Shown here: in pieces, positions 16,258 to 24,604 of the stretch
How the letters are laid out: every line of letters begins with the position of its first letter
Position numbering within the stretch: position 1 is the first letter of the stretch
Assembly: GCA_018896315.1 (NCBI GenBank)
Contig: JAHIMV010000081.1
Location: 1-43,498 of the forward strand
DNA length: 43,498 bases
Direction of reading: 5' to 3'
From: Patescibacteria group bacterium
Lineage (GTDB): Bacteria; Patescibacteriota; Patescibacteriia; UBA2591; UBA6264
Program-made: the position numbers and the translations under genes
Notes under the pieces: generated by a model
Databases searched by the model: none
Told to the model about the DNA's origin: nothing
Seen by the model: only the letters and a program-made list of their open reading frames with translations

Positions 16258-17022
16258 ATGGTTTTTAGAGGATGGCAAAAAACCTCTTTGAATGAATGGC
16301 CGGGCAAAGTTTGTTCGGTTGTTTTTCTCCAGAGTTGTAATTTTCGTTGCTCTTTTTGTTATAATTACGATCTTGTTTTGAATCCCAAAAAATTACCTTT
16401 AATTAAAGAAAAACAAGTTTTAAATTATTGCAAAAAAAACAAGGATTTGCTTGACGGAGTAATGATTACCGGCGGTGAACCATTAAAAATCAAAAATCAA
16501 AAATCAATCCTTCGACTACGCTCAGGATTGATGGTGAGCAAAGTCGAACCATCAAAAATCAAAAATAATTTATTAGAATTTATCAAAAAAGTAAAGAAAT
16601 TAGGGTTAAAAGTTGGCGTGGAAACTAATGGTTCTAATCCTGAAATGATTGATTTTTTGATAAAAAATAAATTAGTTGATTATTTAGCTATGGATGTAAA
16701 GGCTCCTTTGATTCAAGAGAAGTACAATCAGATGACCGGCGTAAAAGTTGATTTGAAAAAAATAAAAAAAAGTATTAGAATTATTATTAATTCAAACATT
16801 GAATCTGAATTTCGCACTACTGTTATTCCAGGATTATTAAATGAGGACGATATTTTAAAAATTGCTAAAGAGATAAAAGGAGGAAAAAAATATTATTTAC
16901 AGCAGTTTCAAAAGGGCGAAACATTAGGACAACTACCTAAAATAGATGTTTATTCTCAGAAATGGTTTAAAGAAATAAAAGAGAAAATCAAAAATTTAAT
17001 TGATATAGAATTAAGAATCTAA
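16258..17022 (+). CDS. nrdG: Anaerobic ribonucleotide reductase activating protein (radical SAM)
   Basis: Radical-SAM enzyme that generates the glycyl radical on NrdD. The [4Fe-4S] motif C-x3-C-x2-C is in QSCNFRCSFCYN (about residues 23-32); the SAM-binding GGEP follows (ITGGEPL), then ETNGSNP and DVKAP. It lies directly downstream of nrdD, its expected substrate. Between GGEPL and LLEFIKKVKKLGLKVG is an extra stretch of about 24-28 residues, encoded by an in-frame class F/G repeat (16485-16567) that has an identical copy in the spacer before rplR. The rest of the fold looks complete at 254 residues, so the insertion is probably a tolerated surface loop. Confidence 0.9.
   Translation: MVFRGWQKTSLNEWPGKVCSVVFLQSCNFRCSFCYNYDLVLNPKKLPLIKEKQVLNYCKKNKDLLDGVMITGGEPLKIKNQKSILRLRSGLMVSKVEPSKIKNNLLEFIKKVKKLGLKVGVETNGSNPEMIDFLIKNKLVDYLAMDVKAPLIQEKYNQMTGVKVDLKKIKKSIRIIINSNIESEFRTTVIPGLLNEDDILKIAKEIKGGKKYYLQQFQKGETLGQLPKIDVYSQKWFKEIKEKIKNLIDIELRI
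16485..16567. repeat. Class F double hairpin with AATCAAA flanks, inside nrdG
   Basis: Core 16503-16553 (51 bp) is the exact reverse complement of 34841-34891. It forms two hairpins: ATCAATCCT/AGGATTGAT and GATGGT/ACCATC. AAAAATC units typical of class G flank it on both sides. The net unit is in frame (48 bp, 16 codons, by comparison of occupied and empty class G spacers). Confidence 0.88.
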
Positions 17023-17031
17023 ATTAATTAT

Positions 17032-18321
17032 ATGAAACAAAAAAAGTTCATATTTAAAAGCTGGTCATCTTCATTAATTATAATTGCTTTGATTAGTTTG
17101 ATTATTGGCGCTTTGGCTGGAACAATTTCTGGTTTCTATGCATCTAGTTTATTAACAAATACGGAAGGGTCTTTTTTATATCCTTTATTACAACAAAAGA
17201 TATTGCATCAATTTCAAGATAAAACAACAGATACAACAAAAGACTTATCAACATCTATTCTTAATAAAGAACAAACAGTTATAGAGGTTGTAGAAAAAGT
17301 CAATCCTTCAGTGGTGAGTATTGTTGTCACTAAGTATGTAACTCAGTACTATGGATTACAAGAATTTCCATTTGATGATTTTTTTAACTCACCGTTTTTT
17401 GAATTTCATGGCCCAAGTATCCCCACTCCTGTACCAAATGAAGAAAAACAAAAACAAGAAGTAGGAGGCGGTACTGGTTTTGTTATTTCTTCAGAAAAGG
17501 GTCTTATTTTAACCAATAAACATGTGGTTAGCGACGAAGAAGCCGAATATACTATTGTGACTAATGATGGAGAAAAATATGAAGCAGAAGTTTTAGCCAG
17601 AGATCCGTTTAATGACATCGCTGTTTTAAAGGTTGCAACTGATAATTTACCGGCAATTCAATTGGGTGATTCAGATCAATTAAAAATAGGAGAAACAGTT
17701 ATTGCTATTGGAAATGCTTTAGGGGAGTATAGAAACACAGTAACGAAGGGGGTAATTAGTGGGATTAGCCGTCGGGTTGTTGCTAGCGGAGCAGGATATT
17801 CAGAAGTCTTAGAGGGTGTTATTCAAACTGATGCAGCAATTAATTTTGGCAACTCAGGGGGTCCTTTAATTAATCTTCAGGGAGAGGTAATAGGTATTAA
17901 TACTGCAATTAGTCGCCAAGGACAATTAATCGGATTTGCTATTCCATCAAATCAAGCCAAACAAGTGGTTGAAAGTGTGGAAAAATATGGGAAAATAGTC
18001 AGGCCATTTTTAGGAATAAGATATCTTATAATTAATCAAGAAATGGCCAATGTAAACAAATTACCATTTGATTATGGGGCATTAATTGTCAGAGGCCAGA
18101 CAATAACAGATTTAGCGGTTATTCCTGGTTCGCCAGCTAATAAAGCGGGTTTAGTGGAAAACGACATTATTTTAGAGATTAATAATGAAAAAATTACAGA
18201 AATAAAGTCTTTAGCAAAGGAGATTCAAAAATACCAACCTGGCGAAGAAATTGAATTAAAAATTTATCATCAAGGCGAAGAAAAAATAATTAAAGTTGTT
18301 TTAGAAGAGTATAAAGAGTAG
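17032..18321 (+). CDS. HtrA/DegP-like S1C serine protease with PDZ domain
   Basis: Envelope quality-control protease. N-terminal signal anchor at about residues 13-38 (SLIIIALISLIIGALAGTIS), a linker, then the trypsin-like domain. The catalytic triad is visible as H164 (TNKHVV), D195 (FNDIAVL) and S275 (FGNSGGP). One C-terminal PDZ domain (about residues 330-425) contains PGSPANKAGLVENDIILEIN. One PDZ and one TM anchor match the Gram-positive/CPR HtrA type rather than periplasmic DegP. Length is 429. It starts 9 bases after nrdG and ends 6 bases before prfB, which suggests one transcript with both. Confidence 0.94.
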   Translation: MKQKKFIFKSWSSSLIIIALISLIIGALAGTISGFYASSLLTNTEGSFLYPLLQQKILHQFQDKTTDTTKDLSTSILNKEQTVIEVVEKVNPSVVSIVVTKYVTQYYGLQEFPFDDFFNSPFFEFHGPSIPTPVPNEEKQKQEVGGGTGFVISSEKGLILTNKHVVSDEEAEYTIVTNDGEKYEAEVLARDPFNDIAVLKVATDNLPAIQLGDSDQLKIGETVIAIGNALGEYRNTVTKGVISGISRRVVASGAGYSEVLEGVIQTDAAINFGNSGGPLINLQGEVIGINTAISRQGQLIGFAIPSNQAKQVVESVEKYGKIVRPFLGIRYLIINQEMANVNKLPFDYGALIVRGQTITDLAVIPGSPANKAGLVENDIILEINNEKITEIKSLAKEIQKYQPGEEIELKIYHQGEEKIIKVVLEEYKE

Positions 18322-18327
18322 AAAATT

Positions 18328-19420
18328 ATGCAGGAATTAATTTCAGAATTAGAAAATTTTAAAAAGAGGCTCCGCAAAGTCGGAGACTATCTTTGACCTT
18401 GTTAAAAATAAACAAGAAATTGAAAAAATTGAAAAAGAGATGGCTGAACCGGATTTTTGGCAGGACCGGGTTAAAGCAGAAGATAAATCAAGAGAATTAG
18501 ATAGATTAAAAGAGGATTTGTTCAAATGGGAAAAAATTCAAAAATCAATAAATGATTGTTTAGAGATTGCCAAATTAGACAAGGATGATCAATCAGTAAA
18601 CTTAAAAAAGGAAATTGAAAAACAATTTTCCATTATTGAACGTCAACTTAATGATTTTGAGAAGTTGACTTTTTTAAATAATAAATATGACAAAGAAAAT
18701 GCCTTTGTTTCTATTTTTGCCGGAGCTGGAGGAGTTGACGCTCAGGACTGGACAGAAATGCTTTTAAGAATGTATTTAAGATTTGCTGAGAAAAAAGGTT
18801 GGCAAGCACAGATAATAGATCATTCTAAAGGAACAGAGGCAGGCATGAAAAGCGTCACCATAGAGGTTAATGGTAAATACGCCTATGGATTTTTAAAAGG
18901 AGAGGCTGGTGTTCATCGTTTGGTGAGGATTTCACCTTTTGATGCAGAACAAATGCGCCATACTTCATTTGCTTTAGTAGAGGTTTTACCAGAGATAAAA
19001 GAGACTGAAATAGAAATTAATCCTGATGATTTAAGAATTGATACTTTTTTGTCTTCTGGTCCTGGTGGTCAGAATATGCAGAAGAATGAAACTGCGGTTA
19101 GAATAGTTCATTTGCCGACAAAAATTACAGTTAGCTGTCAATCACAAAGGTCACAAACCCAGAATAAAGAAAGAGCTTTGCAGATTTTAGAATCAAAACT
19201 TTTTCAATATGCCCAGGCAGAAAAAGAAGAAGAAAAAGCTCGTTTGCGCGGTGAGTTTAAATCTGCTTCTTGGGGTAATCAGATTCGTTCATATGTTATT
19301 CACCCATATCATATGGTTAAAGATTTAAGAACAGGCTATGAGACTAGTAATGTTGATGATATTTTAAATGGAAATTTAGATGAAATAATTGAAAGTTATT
19401 TTCGTTGGAAAAAAGAATAA
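18328..19420 (+). CDS. prfB: Peptide chain release factor 2, with programmed +1 frameshift
   Basis: RF2 recognises UGA/UAA and triggers peptide release. Translation starts at the ATG at 18328 and reads 22 codons (MQELISELENF...RKVGDYL) to CTT followed by TGA at 18394-18396. A +1 slip resumes at GAC 18395 as DLVKNKQEIEK... to the stop at 19420, giving about 363 residues, the usual RF2 length. The peptidyl-hydrolysis motif GGQ is encoded at 19064-19072 (SSGPGGQNMQKNE). Without the frameshift the second part would begin at an internal ATG (18440) and lack the N-terminal domain. The gene is autoregulated by UGA recognition as in other bacteria. Confidence 0.95.
18370..18397 (+). promoter_or_regulatory. 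prfB +1 frameshift site with upstream palindrome
   Basis: Slippery CTT-TGA-C at 18391-18397. An internal SD-like GGAG (18382-18385) lies 5 bases before CTT. That GGAG is the right arm of a small hairpin CTCCG-CAAAGT-CGGAG (18370-18385), so a palindrome supplies the stimulatory element. Confidence 0.85.
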
Positions 19421-19423
19421 TTT

Positions 19424-20911
19424 ATGATTAATCTTTCAAAGATAATATTTTATTCAATTCTTTTTTTTATTTTCGGTATTGCTTGGGGCTCTTTTTTATC
19501 AGTCCCATTTTTTATTTATCCAAGTATATTTTTATTTATTTTAATATTTTTATTCTTAATTAAGCCGAAATATTTAATTAAAAATATTTGGTTAGTTGTC
19601 TTTGTCCTATCTTTTTTTATTTTTGGTCTTTGGCGATATCAAATAAGTTTTGATCAAATAAACGAGGACCACATTTCTTTTTACAATGGAGAGAATATTC
19701 TTTTTCAGGGGAAAATAGTTAAAGAACCAGATGTTAAAGTAAATAAAACAAACTTAATTATTGATAAAATTGTTTTTAAAAATAAAAATACTAAAGGAAA
19801 AATTTTAGTTTTTGTTCCTTTATATTCTCATTATCAATTAAATGATTTGTTGCAGATTGAATGTAAATTAGAGCAACCAAAACCAATTGAAGATTTTAAT
19901 TATCATGAATATCTAGCTCGTTATGATATTTATTCAATGTGTGGTTGGGCAGAAATTAAGGTCTTAGAAAAAGGAAATAATAAAGGGGTCTATTCAAAAA
20001 TTTTATGGTTTAAAAATAAAACTGAAAATTCAATTAATATTTATTTTACTGAACCGCAAGGAAGTTTTATTTCTGCATCTTTGCTTGGCTTAAAACGCCA
20101 AGTTCCTCAAGAGGTTAGAGATTGGTTTAGTCGATCTGGAATTTCTCACATTTTAGCAATTTCTGGACTACATATATCGATTTTAGCTCAGTTGATTATG
20201 ATTTTTTGTACCAGTGTTTTATTAATTCGTCGGCAAAAAGCTTTCTGGCCCACCCTTATAATTATTATTTTATTTGTTTTTTTAGCCGGGGCTCCGGCTT
20301 CAGCTGTAAGGGCAGCTATTATGGGCTTGGGTTTAATTTGGACACAAAAAATTGGCCGACCTCAAGCAGGGAAAAGAATAATTATTTATACTGCAGCAAT
20401 AATGTTATTGATTAACCCAAAACTTTTAAAGGTTGATATTGGATTTCAACTCTCTTTTATGGCTGTTTTTGGTTTAAGCTTGCTCCCAGAATATTTTAAT
20501 CAATTTTTTCAAAAGATTCCTAATTTTAGGATTTTTCCTTTCCGTCAATATTTGTCTACCACTTTAAGCGCGCAGATTTTTGTTTTACCATTAGTTTTAT
20601 ATTATTTTGGAAACCTTTCATTAATTGCTCCCTTAACTAATGTTTTAGTTTTGTCAGTTATGCCTTTAATTATGACTTTAGGTTTTTTGTTTGCCTTAGC
20701 CGGTTTGATTCATTTTTGGTTGGCAAAAATTGTTTTTTATCCTCTTTGGCTATTATTAACCGCAATTATTTTAATAGCTAAAATAGGGGCAAATATTCCA
20801 GGTTTATCTTTTATTTTTGCTGATTTTCCTTTATTTTTAGTAATTATTTTATATATTTTAATTATTTTTTGGTTAGTTAAAATTAAGAAAAATGAGCATC
20901 AAAAAATTTAA
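19424..20911 (+). CDS. comEC: ComEC/Rec2 N-terminal membrane channel protein
   Basis: DNA uptake channel of natural transformation, membrane part. The 495 residues hold an N-terminal pair of hydrophobic segments and a DUF4131-like soluble domain (about residues 75-190). The Competence domain follows, with SGISHILAISGLHISILAQL near residue 240 and about eight further membrane helices. The C-terminal metallo-beta-lactamase domain is missing here and is encoded by the next gene, which overlaps by 20 bases. The gene starts 3 bases after prfB. Uptake of external DNA is a plausible nucleotide source for a reduced organism, but that is inference. Confidence 0.9.
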   Translation: MINLSKIIFYSILFFIFGIAWGSFLSVPFFIYPSIFLFILIFLFLIKPKYLIKNIWLVVFVLSFFIFGLWRYQISFDQINEDHISFYNGENILFQGKIVKEPDVKVNKTNLIIDKIVFKNKNTKGKILVFVPLYSHYQLNDLLQIECKLEQPKPIEDFNYHEYLARYDIYSMCGWAEIKVLEKGNNKGVYSKILWFKNKTENSINIYFTEPQGSFISASLLGLKRQVPQEVRDWFSRSGISHILAISGLHISILAQLIMIFCTSVLLIRRQKAFWPTLIIIILFVFLAGAPASAVRAAIMGLGLIWTQKIGRPQAGKRIIIYTAAIMLLINPKLLKVDIGFQLSFMAVFGLSLLPEYFNQFFQKIPNFRIFPFRQYLSTTLSAQIFVLPLVLYYFGNLSLIAPLTNVLVLSVMPLIMTLGFLFALAGLIHFWLAKIVFYPLWLLLTAIILIAKIGANIPGLSFIFADFPLFLVIILYILIIFWLVKIKKNEHQKI

Positions 20912-21770
20912 AATACTTGTTTTTGGCATTGGCATACTTTTATTAATTAATTTAATTGTTTTAGGTTATTGGTTTGTTTTGTTTAATGGAAATGTTTCTG
21001 AAGATAGTTTGAAGGTAGTTTTTTTAAATGTTGGACAAGGAGATGCGGCCTTGATTCAGACATCTCAACAAGATATTTTAGTTGATGGAGGTCCTGATAA
21101 AAATATTATTTATAAATTGGATAAGTATATTCCTTTTTATGATAGAGAAATAGACTTGATGATTTTAACTCATTTAGATTCAGACCACTTAACAGGTTTG
21201 GTTGAGGTTTTAAAACGTTATCCAGTTAAGAAAATTATAAGCAATGGATTAAAAAATTATGATTCAATAGCGTTGGAGTGGGAGAGACTAATCCAAGAAA
21301 AAAATATTCCTCAACAAATAGCAGATATTCCTTTAACTATTTTGTTAGATGAGCAAACCTTGATAGAATTTTTATGGCCTAGCCAAGATTTAATTAAAGA
21401 ATCAAAGGGTGATGATAATTTTACTTCTTTAGTTTTTAAATTAACTCATGGAAATAATAAATTTTTGTTTACCGGAGATGTGCCAAAAGAAGTAGAGGAA
21501 ATATTAGCAGCAACAGAGAATGATTTAAAAGCGGACGTTTTAAAGGCTGGCCATCATGGTTCAAAATATTCTTCAACTATGGAATTTTTAAGCAAGGTTA
21601 AGCCTAAATACGGGGTTATTTCTTGCGGTGAGAATAATTTTGGTCATCCTAGTTTGCGGGTTTTAAAAAATTTAGAAAATATTAGGGCGGAGATTTTAAG
21701 AACAGACCAATTAGGAGATGTTATATTTTTAAGTGATGGACAAGAATTAACATTGACATCTAAAAAATAA
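20892..21770 (+). CDS. ComEC-type metallo-beta-lactamase domain protein
   Basis: A 292-residue protein with an N-terminal membrane anchor (about residues 6-30) and a MBL-fold domain equal to the C-terminal part of full-length ComEC. Motifs: FLNVGQGDAALIQ, DILVDGG, LTHLDSDHLTG (H-x-D-x-D-H metal site), TGDVP and KAGHHGSKYSS. In full-length ComEC this domain is thought to degrade the non-transported DNA strand. The overlap with the upstream channel gene implies translational coupling and joint function. Start ATG at 20892; stop TAA at 21768-21770. Confidence 0.9.
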   Translation: MSIKKFKILVFGIGILLLINLIVLGYWFVLFNGNVSEDSLKVVFLNVGQGDAALIQTSQQDILVDGGPDKNIIYKLDKYIPFYDREIDLMILTHLDSDHLTGLVEVLKRYPVKKIISNGLKNYDSIALEWERLIQEKNIPQQIADIPLTILLDEQTLIEFLWPSQDLIKESKGDDNFTSLVFKLTHGNNKFLFTGDVPKEVEEILAATENDLKADVLKAGHHGSKYSSTMEFLSKVKPKYGVISCGENNFGHPSLRVLKNLENIRAEILRTDQLGDVIFLSDGQELTLTSKK

Positions 21771-21789
21771 ATTGTTATCCTGTTTTTAA

Positions 21790-21817
21790 TTGTAGTTTAT
21801 TTTTAAAATAATATAAT
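21790..21817 (+). promoter_or_regulatory. Candidate promoter for the adenylate-kinase-like gene
   Basis: -35-like TTGTAG at 21790-21795, a 16-bp spacer, and -10 TATAAT at 21812-21817, just after the end of the comEC operon. The leader would be about 200 bases and would contain the class C-like repeat. Confidence 0.45.
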
Positions 21818-21829
21818 AAAAATATATCT

Positions 21830-22030
21830 GCCCACACCCCAATTTTGCGAGATATGTCATGGCAACGCACTCGCTTCGCTCGGGCTTATTCAGCCACTGC
21901 GTTGAGAGGACTAAACAAGAGATGTTAAAATAATAAAAAATGTTAGCAGAGTTTAAGGTGGCAAAATTGAGGCGGGGTGCTCATAATTGTAACGAAATTT
22001 TTTTCGTTACACTCATAAATTTCGACAATT
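21830..22030. repeat. Class C-like spacer (before the adk-like gene)
   Basis: Inverted ends CCCCAATTTTGC (21837-21848) and GCAAAATTGAGGCGGGGT (21961-21978), with internal arms CAACGCA/TGCGTTG. The right shoulder is the same as in class B and C units: GTGCTCATAATTGTAACGAA then TTCGTTAC and the ATG. It has a different core from the 130-bp class C but the same architecture. Confidence 0.7.
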
Positions 22031-23122
22031 ATGGCAAAAGAATTTGAAAAAGATTTTCCTTGGTCTTTATCTAAAACTAAAACAGAAGGCTTGAATAAAG
22101 AATTTAATTTAAGCCAATTGTCCAAACGTCATCAATATTTTAAAGCCAAAGTTGGAAAAGAAATTGAAGGACTAAAGCAATATCTTGATAAGAATACTTT
22201 TATTGCTTATTGGTTAGGTAAAAAGAATTCAGGAAAAGGCACTTATTCAAAATTAATGTTAGAAATTTTTGGCAAGGATAGAATTAATCATGTTTCTGTT
22301 GGAGACGTAGTGAGAGAGGCGTGTGAAAAACTAAAAGATCCGAAACAAAGAGAAGAGATAGTTGATTATTTGAAAAAAAATTATCGGGGATATATTTCTG
22401 TTGATGAAGCAGTAGAAAGCATCTTAAATAGAGACACAAAAAGCCTTTTACCCACAGAATTTATTCTTACTTTAGTTAAAAGAGAAATTGATAAAATGCC
22501 CAAAAAGAGCCTTTTTATTGATGGTTTTCCTCGTAATATGGATCAGGTCTCTTATTCTTTGTATTTCAGAGATTTAATCAATTACAGGGAAGATCCAGAT
22601 GTTTTTATTGGAATTGATATCCCTGAGCAAGTAATTGATCAAAGAATGAAATCAAGAGTTGTTTGTCCTAAATGTCATACGCCAAGGAGTTTGAAATTAT
22701 TGCCAACTCAAGAGGTCGGTTATGATCCAGAAAAAAAGGAATTTTATTTAATGTGCGATGATCCAGATTGTGATAAAGCAAGAATGACTGCTAAAGAAGG
22801 AGATAATTTAGGCATTGAATCAATTAGAGAAAGATTAGAGTTAGACGAAAAATTAATAAATAAAATATTTTCTTTACACGGAGTACCAAAGGTTTTATTA
22901 AGAAACGCTTTACCTGTTTCTGAAGCAGAAAAATTAGTAGATAAGTATGAAATAACACCAGAATATGATTATGAATTAATTGAAGAAAATAAAGTACAGA
23001 CGAAAGAAAAACCATGGACAGTAAAAGATGATCAGGGAAGGGAAATTTATAGTCTTTTGGCTCCGCCAGTAGTAGTTTCTTTAATTAAACAGTTGTATAA
23101 CATTTTTGTTGAAAAGAATTAA
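22031..23122 (+). CDS. Adenylate-kinase-like nucleoside monophosphate kinase, enlarged
   Basis: P-loop kinase of the AMP/NMP kinase family: GKKNSGKGT at residues 63-71, VSVGDVVREA, and FIDGFPRNMDQ. A zinc-type lid has CPKC (after RVV) and a second pair in CDDPDC. At 363 residues it is far longer than adk (about 215). It has some 60 extra N-terminal residues before the P-loop, an insertion in the lid and a C-terminal extension after the final helix (EKPWTVKDDQGREIYSLLAP). A regular-size adk exists at 38128, so this is a second, divergent copy. The substrate may be a different nucleotide; I cannot tell. It stands alone between spacers, upstream of tuf. Confidence 0.75.
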   Translation: MAKEFEKDFPWSLSKTKTEGLNKEFNLSQLSKRHQYFKAKVGKEIEGLKQYLDKNTFIAYWLGKKNSGKGTYSKLMLEIFGKDRINHVSVGDVVREACEKLKDPKQREEIVDYLKKNYRGYISVDEAVESILNRDTKSLLPTEFILTLVKREIDKMPKKSLFIDGFPRNMDQVSYSLYFRDLINYREDPDVFIGIDIPEQVIDQRMKSRVVCPKCHTPRSLKLLPTQEVGYDPEKKEFYLMCDDPDCDKARMTAKEGDNLGIESIRERLELDEKLINKIFSLHGVPKVLLRNALPVSEAEKLVDKYEITPEYDYELIEENKVQTKEKPWTVKDDQGREIYSLLAPPVVVSLIKQLYNIFVEKN

Positions 23123-23149
23123 AAGGTTAATTTATTGTGGAAAAGGGCC

Positions 23150-23177
23150 TTGTCAAAGAAAATAAGTATGTTAGAAT
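23150..23177 (+). promoter_or_regulatory. Promoter for tuf and the ribosomal cluster
   Basis: -35 TTGTCA at 23150-23155, a 16-bp spacer, and -10 TAGAAT at 23172-23177. It would give a leader of about 90 bases before tuf. A second -10-like TATAAT at 23226-23231 lacks a good -35. Confidence 0.6.
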
Positions 23178-23218
23178 TAATGCACATTTAAATAGTCTAC
23201 TTATTAAAATTAATTGAT

Positions 23219-23255
23219 TCACGGTTATAATAATTTGTTAATAAATAAGCCGTGA
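23219..23255 (+). promoter_or_regulatory. Leader hairpin before tuf
   Basis: TCACGGTTAT pairs with ATAAGCCGTGA (one bulge). It sits in the 5' leader, about 5 bases before the Shine-Dalgarno GAGG (23261-23265 region) of tuf. Possible mRNA stabiliser or regulator. Confidence 0.5.
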
Positions 23256-23273
23256 TGAAACGAGGTAATTAAT

Positions 23274-24479
23274 ATGGCAGTAAAAGAAAAATTTGAAAGA
23301 GACAAGCCGCACGTAAATGTTGGTACTATTGGTCATGTTGACCATGGAAAAACTACTTTAACAGCGGCTATGTTAAAATGCTTAAAAGCATCTGGTAAAA
23401 AGGCCGAAGAAAAATCTGTTGATCAAATTGATAATGCTCCAGAAGAAAGAGAAAGGGGTATTACAATTGCTTTAGCTCACTTGGAATATACAACTGATAA
23501 ACGTCATTATGCTCACATTGATTGTCCTGGTCATGCAGACTATATTAAAAACATGATTACTGGGGCGGCACAAATGGATGGCTCAATTTTGGTTATTTCC
23601 GCTACTGACGGACCAATGCCGCAAACAAGAGAGCATATTCTTTTAGCTAGACAGGTTGGAGTTCCGGCAATGATTGTTTATTTAAATAAAACTGACCAAG
23701 TGCAAGACAAGGAATTAATTGAATTAGTCAAAGAAGAAGTTAAAGAATTGCTTAAGAAGTATGAATTTCCTGGCGATGAAATTCCTATTATTGAAGGATC
23801 AGCTTTAAAAGCTTTGGAATGTGGTTGTGGTAAAACAGATTGTCCACATTGCGGTTCAATACTTAAGTTGGTTGAAGTCCTTGATAGCTATATCCCTGAG
23901 CCAAAAAGAGACACTGATAAACCATTTTTAATGCCTATTGAAGACATCTTTACTATTGAAGGCAGAGGAACCGTAGTTACAGGTAAAATTGAAAGAGGAA
24001 TTGTTAAATTAAATGAAGAAATAGAAATTGTTGGATTAAGACCTACTCAAAAAACCGTAGTTACTGGAATTGAAATGTTTAGAAAGTCTTTAGAAGAAGG
24101 AATGGCTGGCGATAACGCCGGTATTCTTTTACGCGGCACTAAAAAAACAGACGTAGAAAGAGGTCAGGTTCTTGCCAAGCCAGGTACGGTTAAACCTCAT
24201 ACTGAGTTTGAAGGAAAAGTTTATATTCTTTCCAAGGAAGAGGGTGGCCGTCATACCCCATTTTTTAAAGGGTATAAGCCACAATTCTATATCCGGACTA
24301 CTGATGTTACTGGTGAAGTAACCTTGCCCGAGGGAACAGAAATGGCCATGCCAGGTGATACACTTAATATTAATGTTAAATTGAATAAGGAAATTGCTTT
24401 AGAAGAACAACAGAGATTTGCCCTTAGAGAAGGTGGCAAAACTGTCGGGGCAGGCGTAGTAACAAAACTCATTAAATAA
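23274..24479 (+). CDS. tuf: Translation elongation factor Tu
   Basis: Delivers aminoacyl-tRNA to the ribosome as a GTP complex. P-loop GHVDHGKT at residues 20-27, RERGITIALAH switch I, DCPGHADYIKNM switch II, NKTD guanine specificity, then domains 2 and 3, ending VGAGVVTKLIK. Length is 401. Unusual: at residues 183-193, where most EF-Tu have a short acidic loop before the DSYIPEP linker, there is a cysteine cluster ECGCGKTDCPHCG (CxC-x4-CxxC) that could bind a metal. It has a genuine Shine-Dalgarno (ACGAGG), unlike most genes here. It heads the S10 cluster. Confidence 0.97.
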   Translation: MAVKEKFERDKPHVNVGTIGHVDHGKTTLTAAMLKCLKASGKKAEEKSVDQIDNAPEERERGITIALAHLEYTTDKRHYAHIDCPGHADYIKNMITGAAQMDGSILVISATDGPMPQTREHILLARQVGVPAMIVYLNKTDQVQDKELIELVKEEVKELLKKYEFPGDEIPIIEGSALKALECGCGKTDCPHCGSILKLVEVLDSYIPEPKRDTDKPFLMPIEDIFTIEGRGTVVTGKIERGIVKLNEEIEIVGLRPTQKTVVTGIEMFRKSLEEGMAGDNAGILLRGTKKTDVERGQVLAKPGTVKPHTEFEGKVYILSKEEGGRHTPFFKGYKPQFYIRTTDVTGEVTLPEGTEMAMPGDTLNINVKLNKEIALEEQQRFALREGGKTVGAGVVTKLIK

Positions 24480-24480
24480 A

Positions 24481-24604
24481 AATGCGATACCAATATACTA
24501 ATACATACGAATTATACGAATAATTTGAAGTATTAGTGTGTCGTAATGTTAAATTTGTATTATTAGTATCAATTTGTATATTAGCATTGATTTAGTTCTT
24601 TGTA
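24481..24604. repeat. Class A hairpin spacer (tuf-rpsJ)
   Basis: GCGATACCAATATACTAATA at the left and ATTTGTATATTAGCATTGAT at the right, with inner ATACGAAT and ATTAGTATC units. It spans the gap from the tuf stop to the rpsJ ATG. Confidence 0.75.

Noticed and set aside
18440..18460. prfB starting at the internal ATG 18440
   Set aside because: The upstream frame plus the CTT-TGA-C site gives a full-length RF2 of about 363 residues with the normal N-terminal domain, so programmed frameshifting is the better reading.
24500..24600. TATAAT-like -10 boxes inside class A spacers (for example TTAGTATAATTAG)
   Set aside because: They recur in most class A copies as part of the repeat and lack a -35 at the right distance, so I do not call them promoters.
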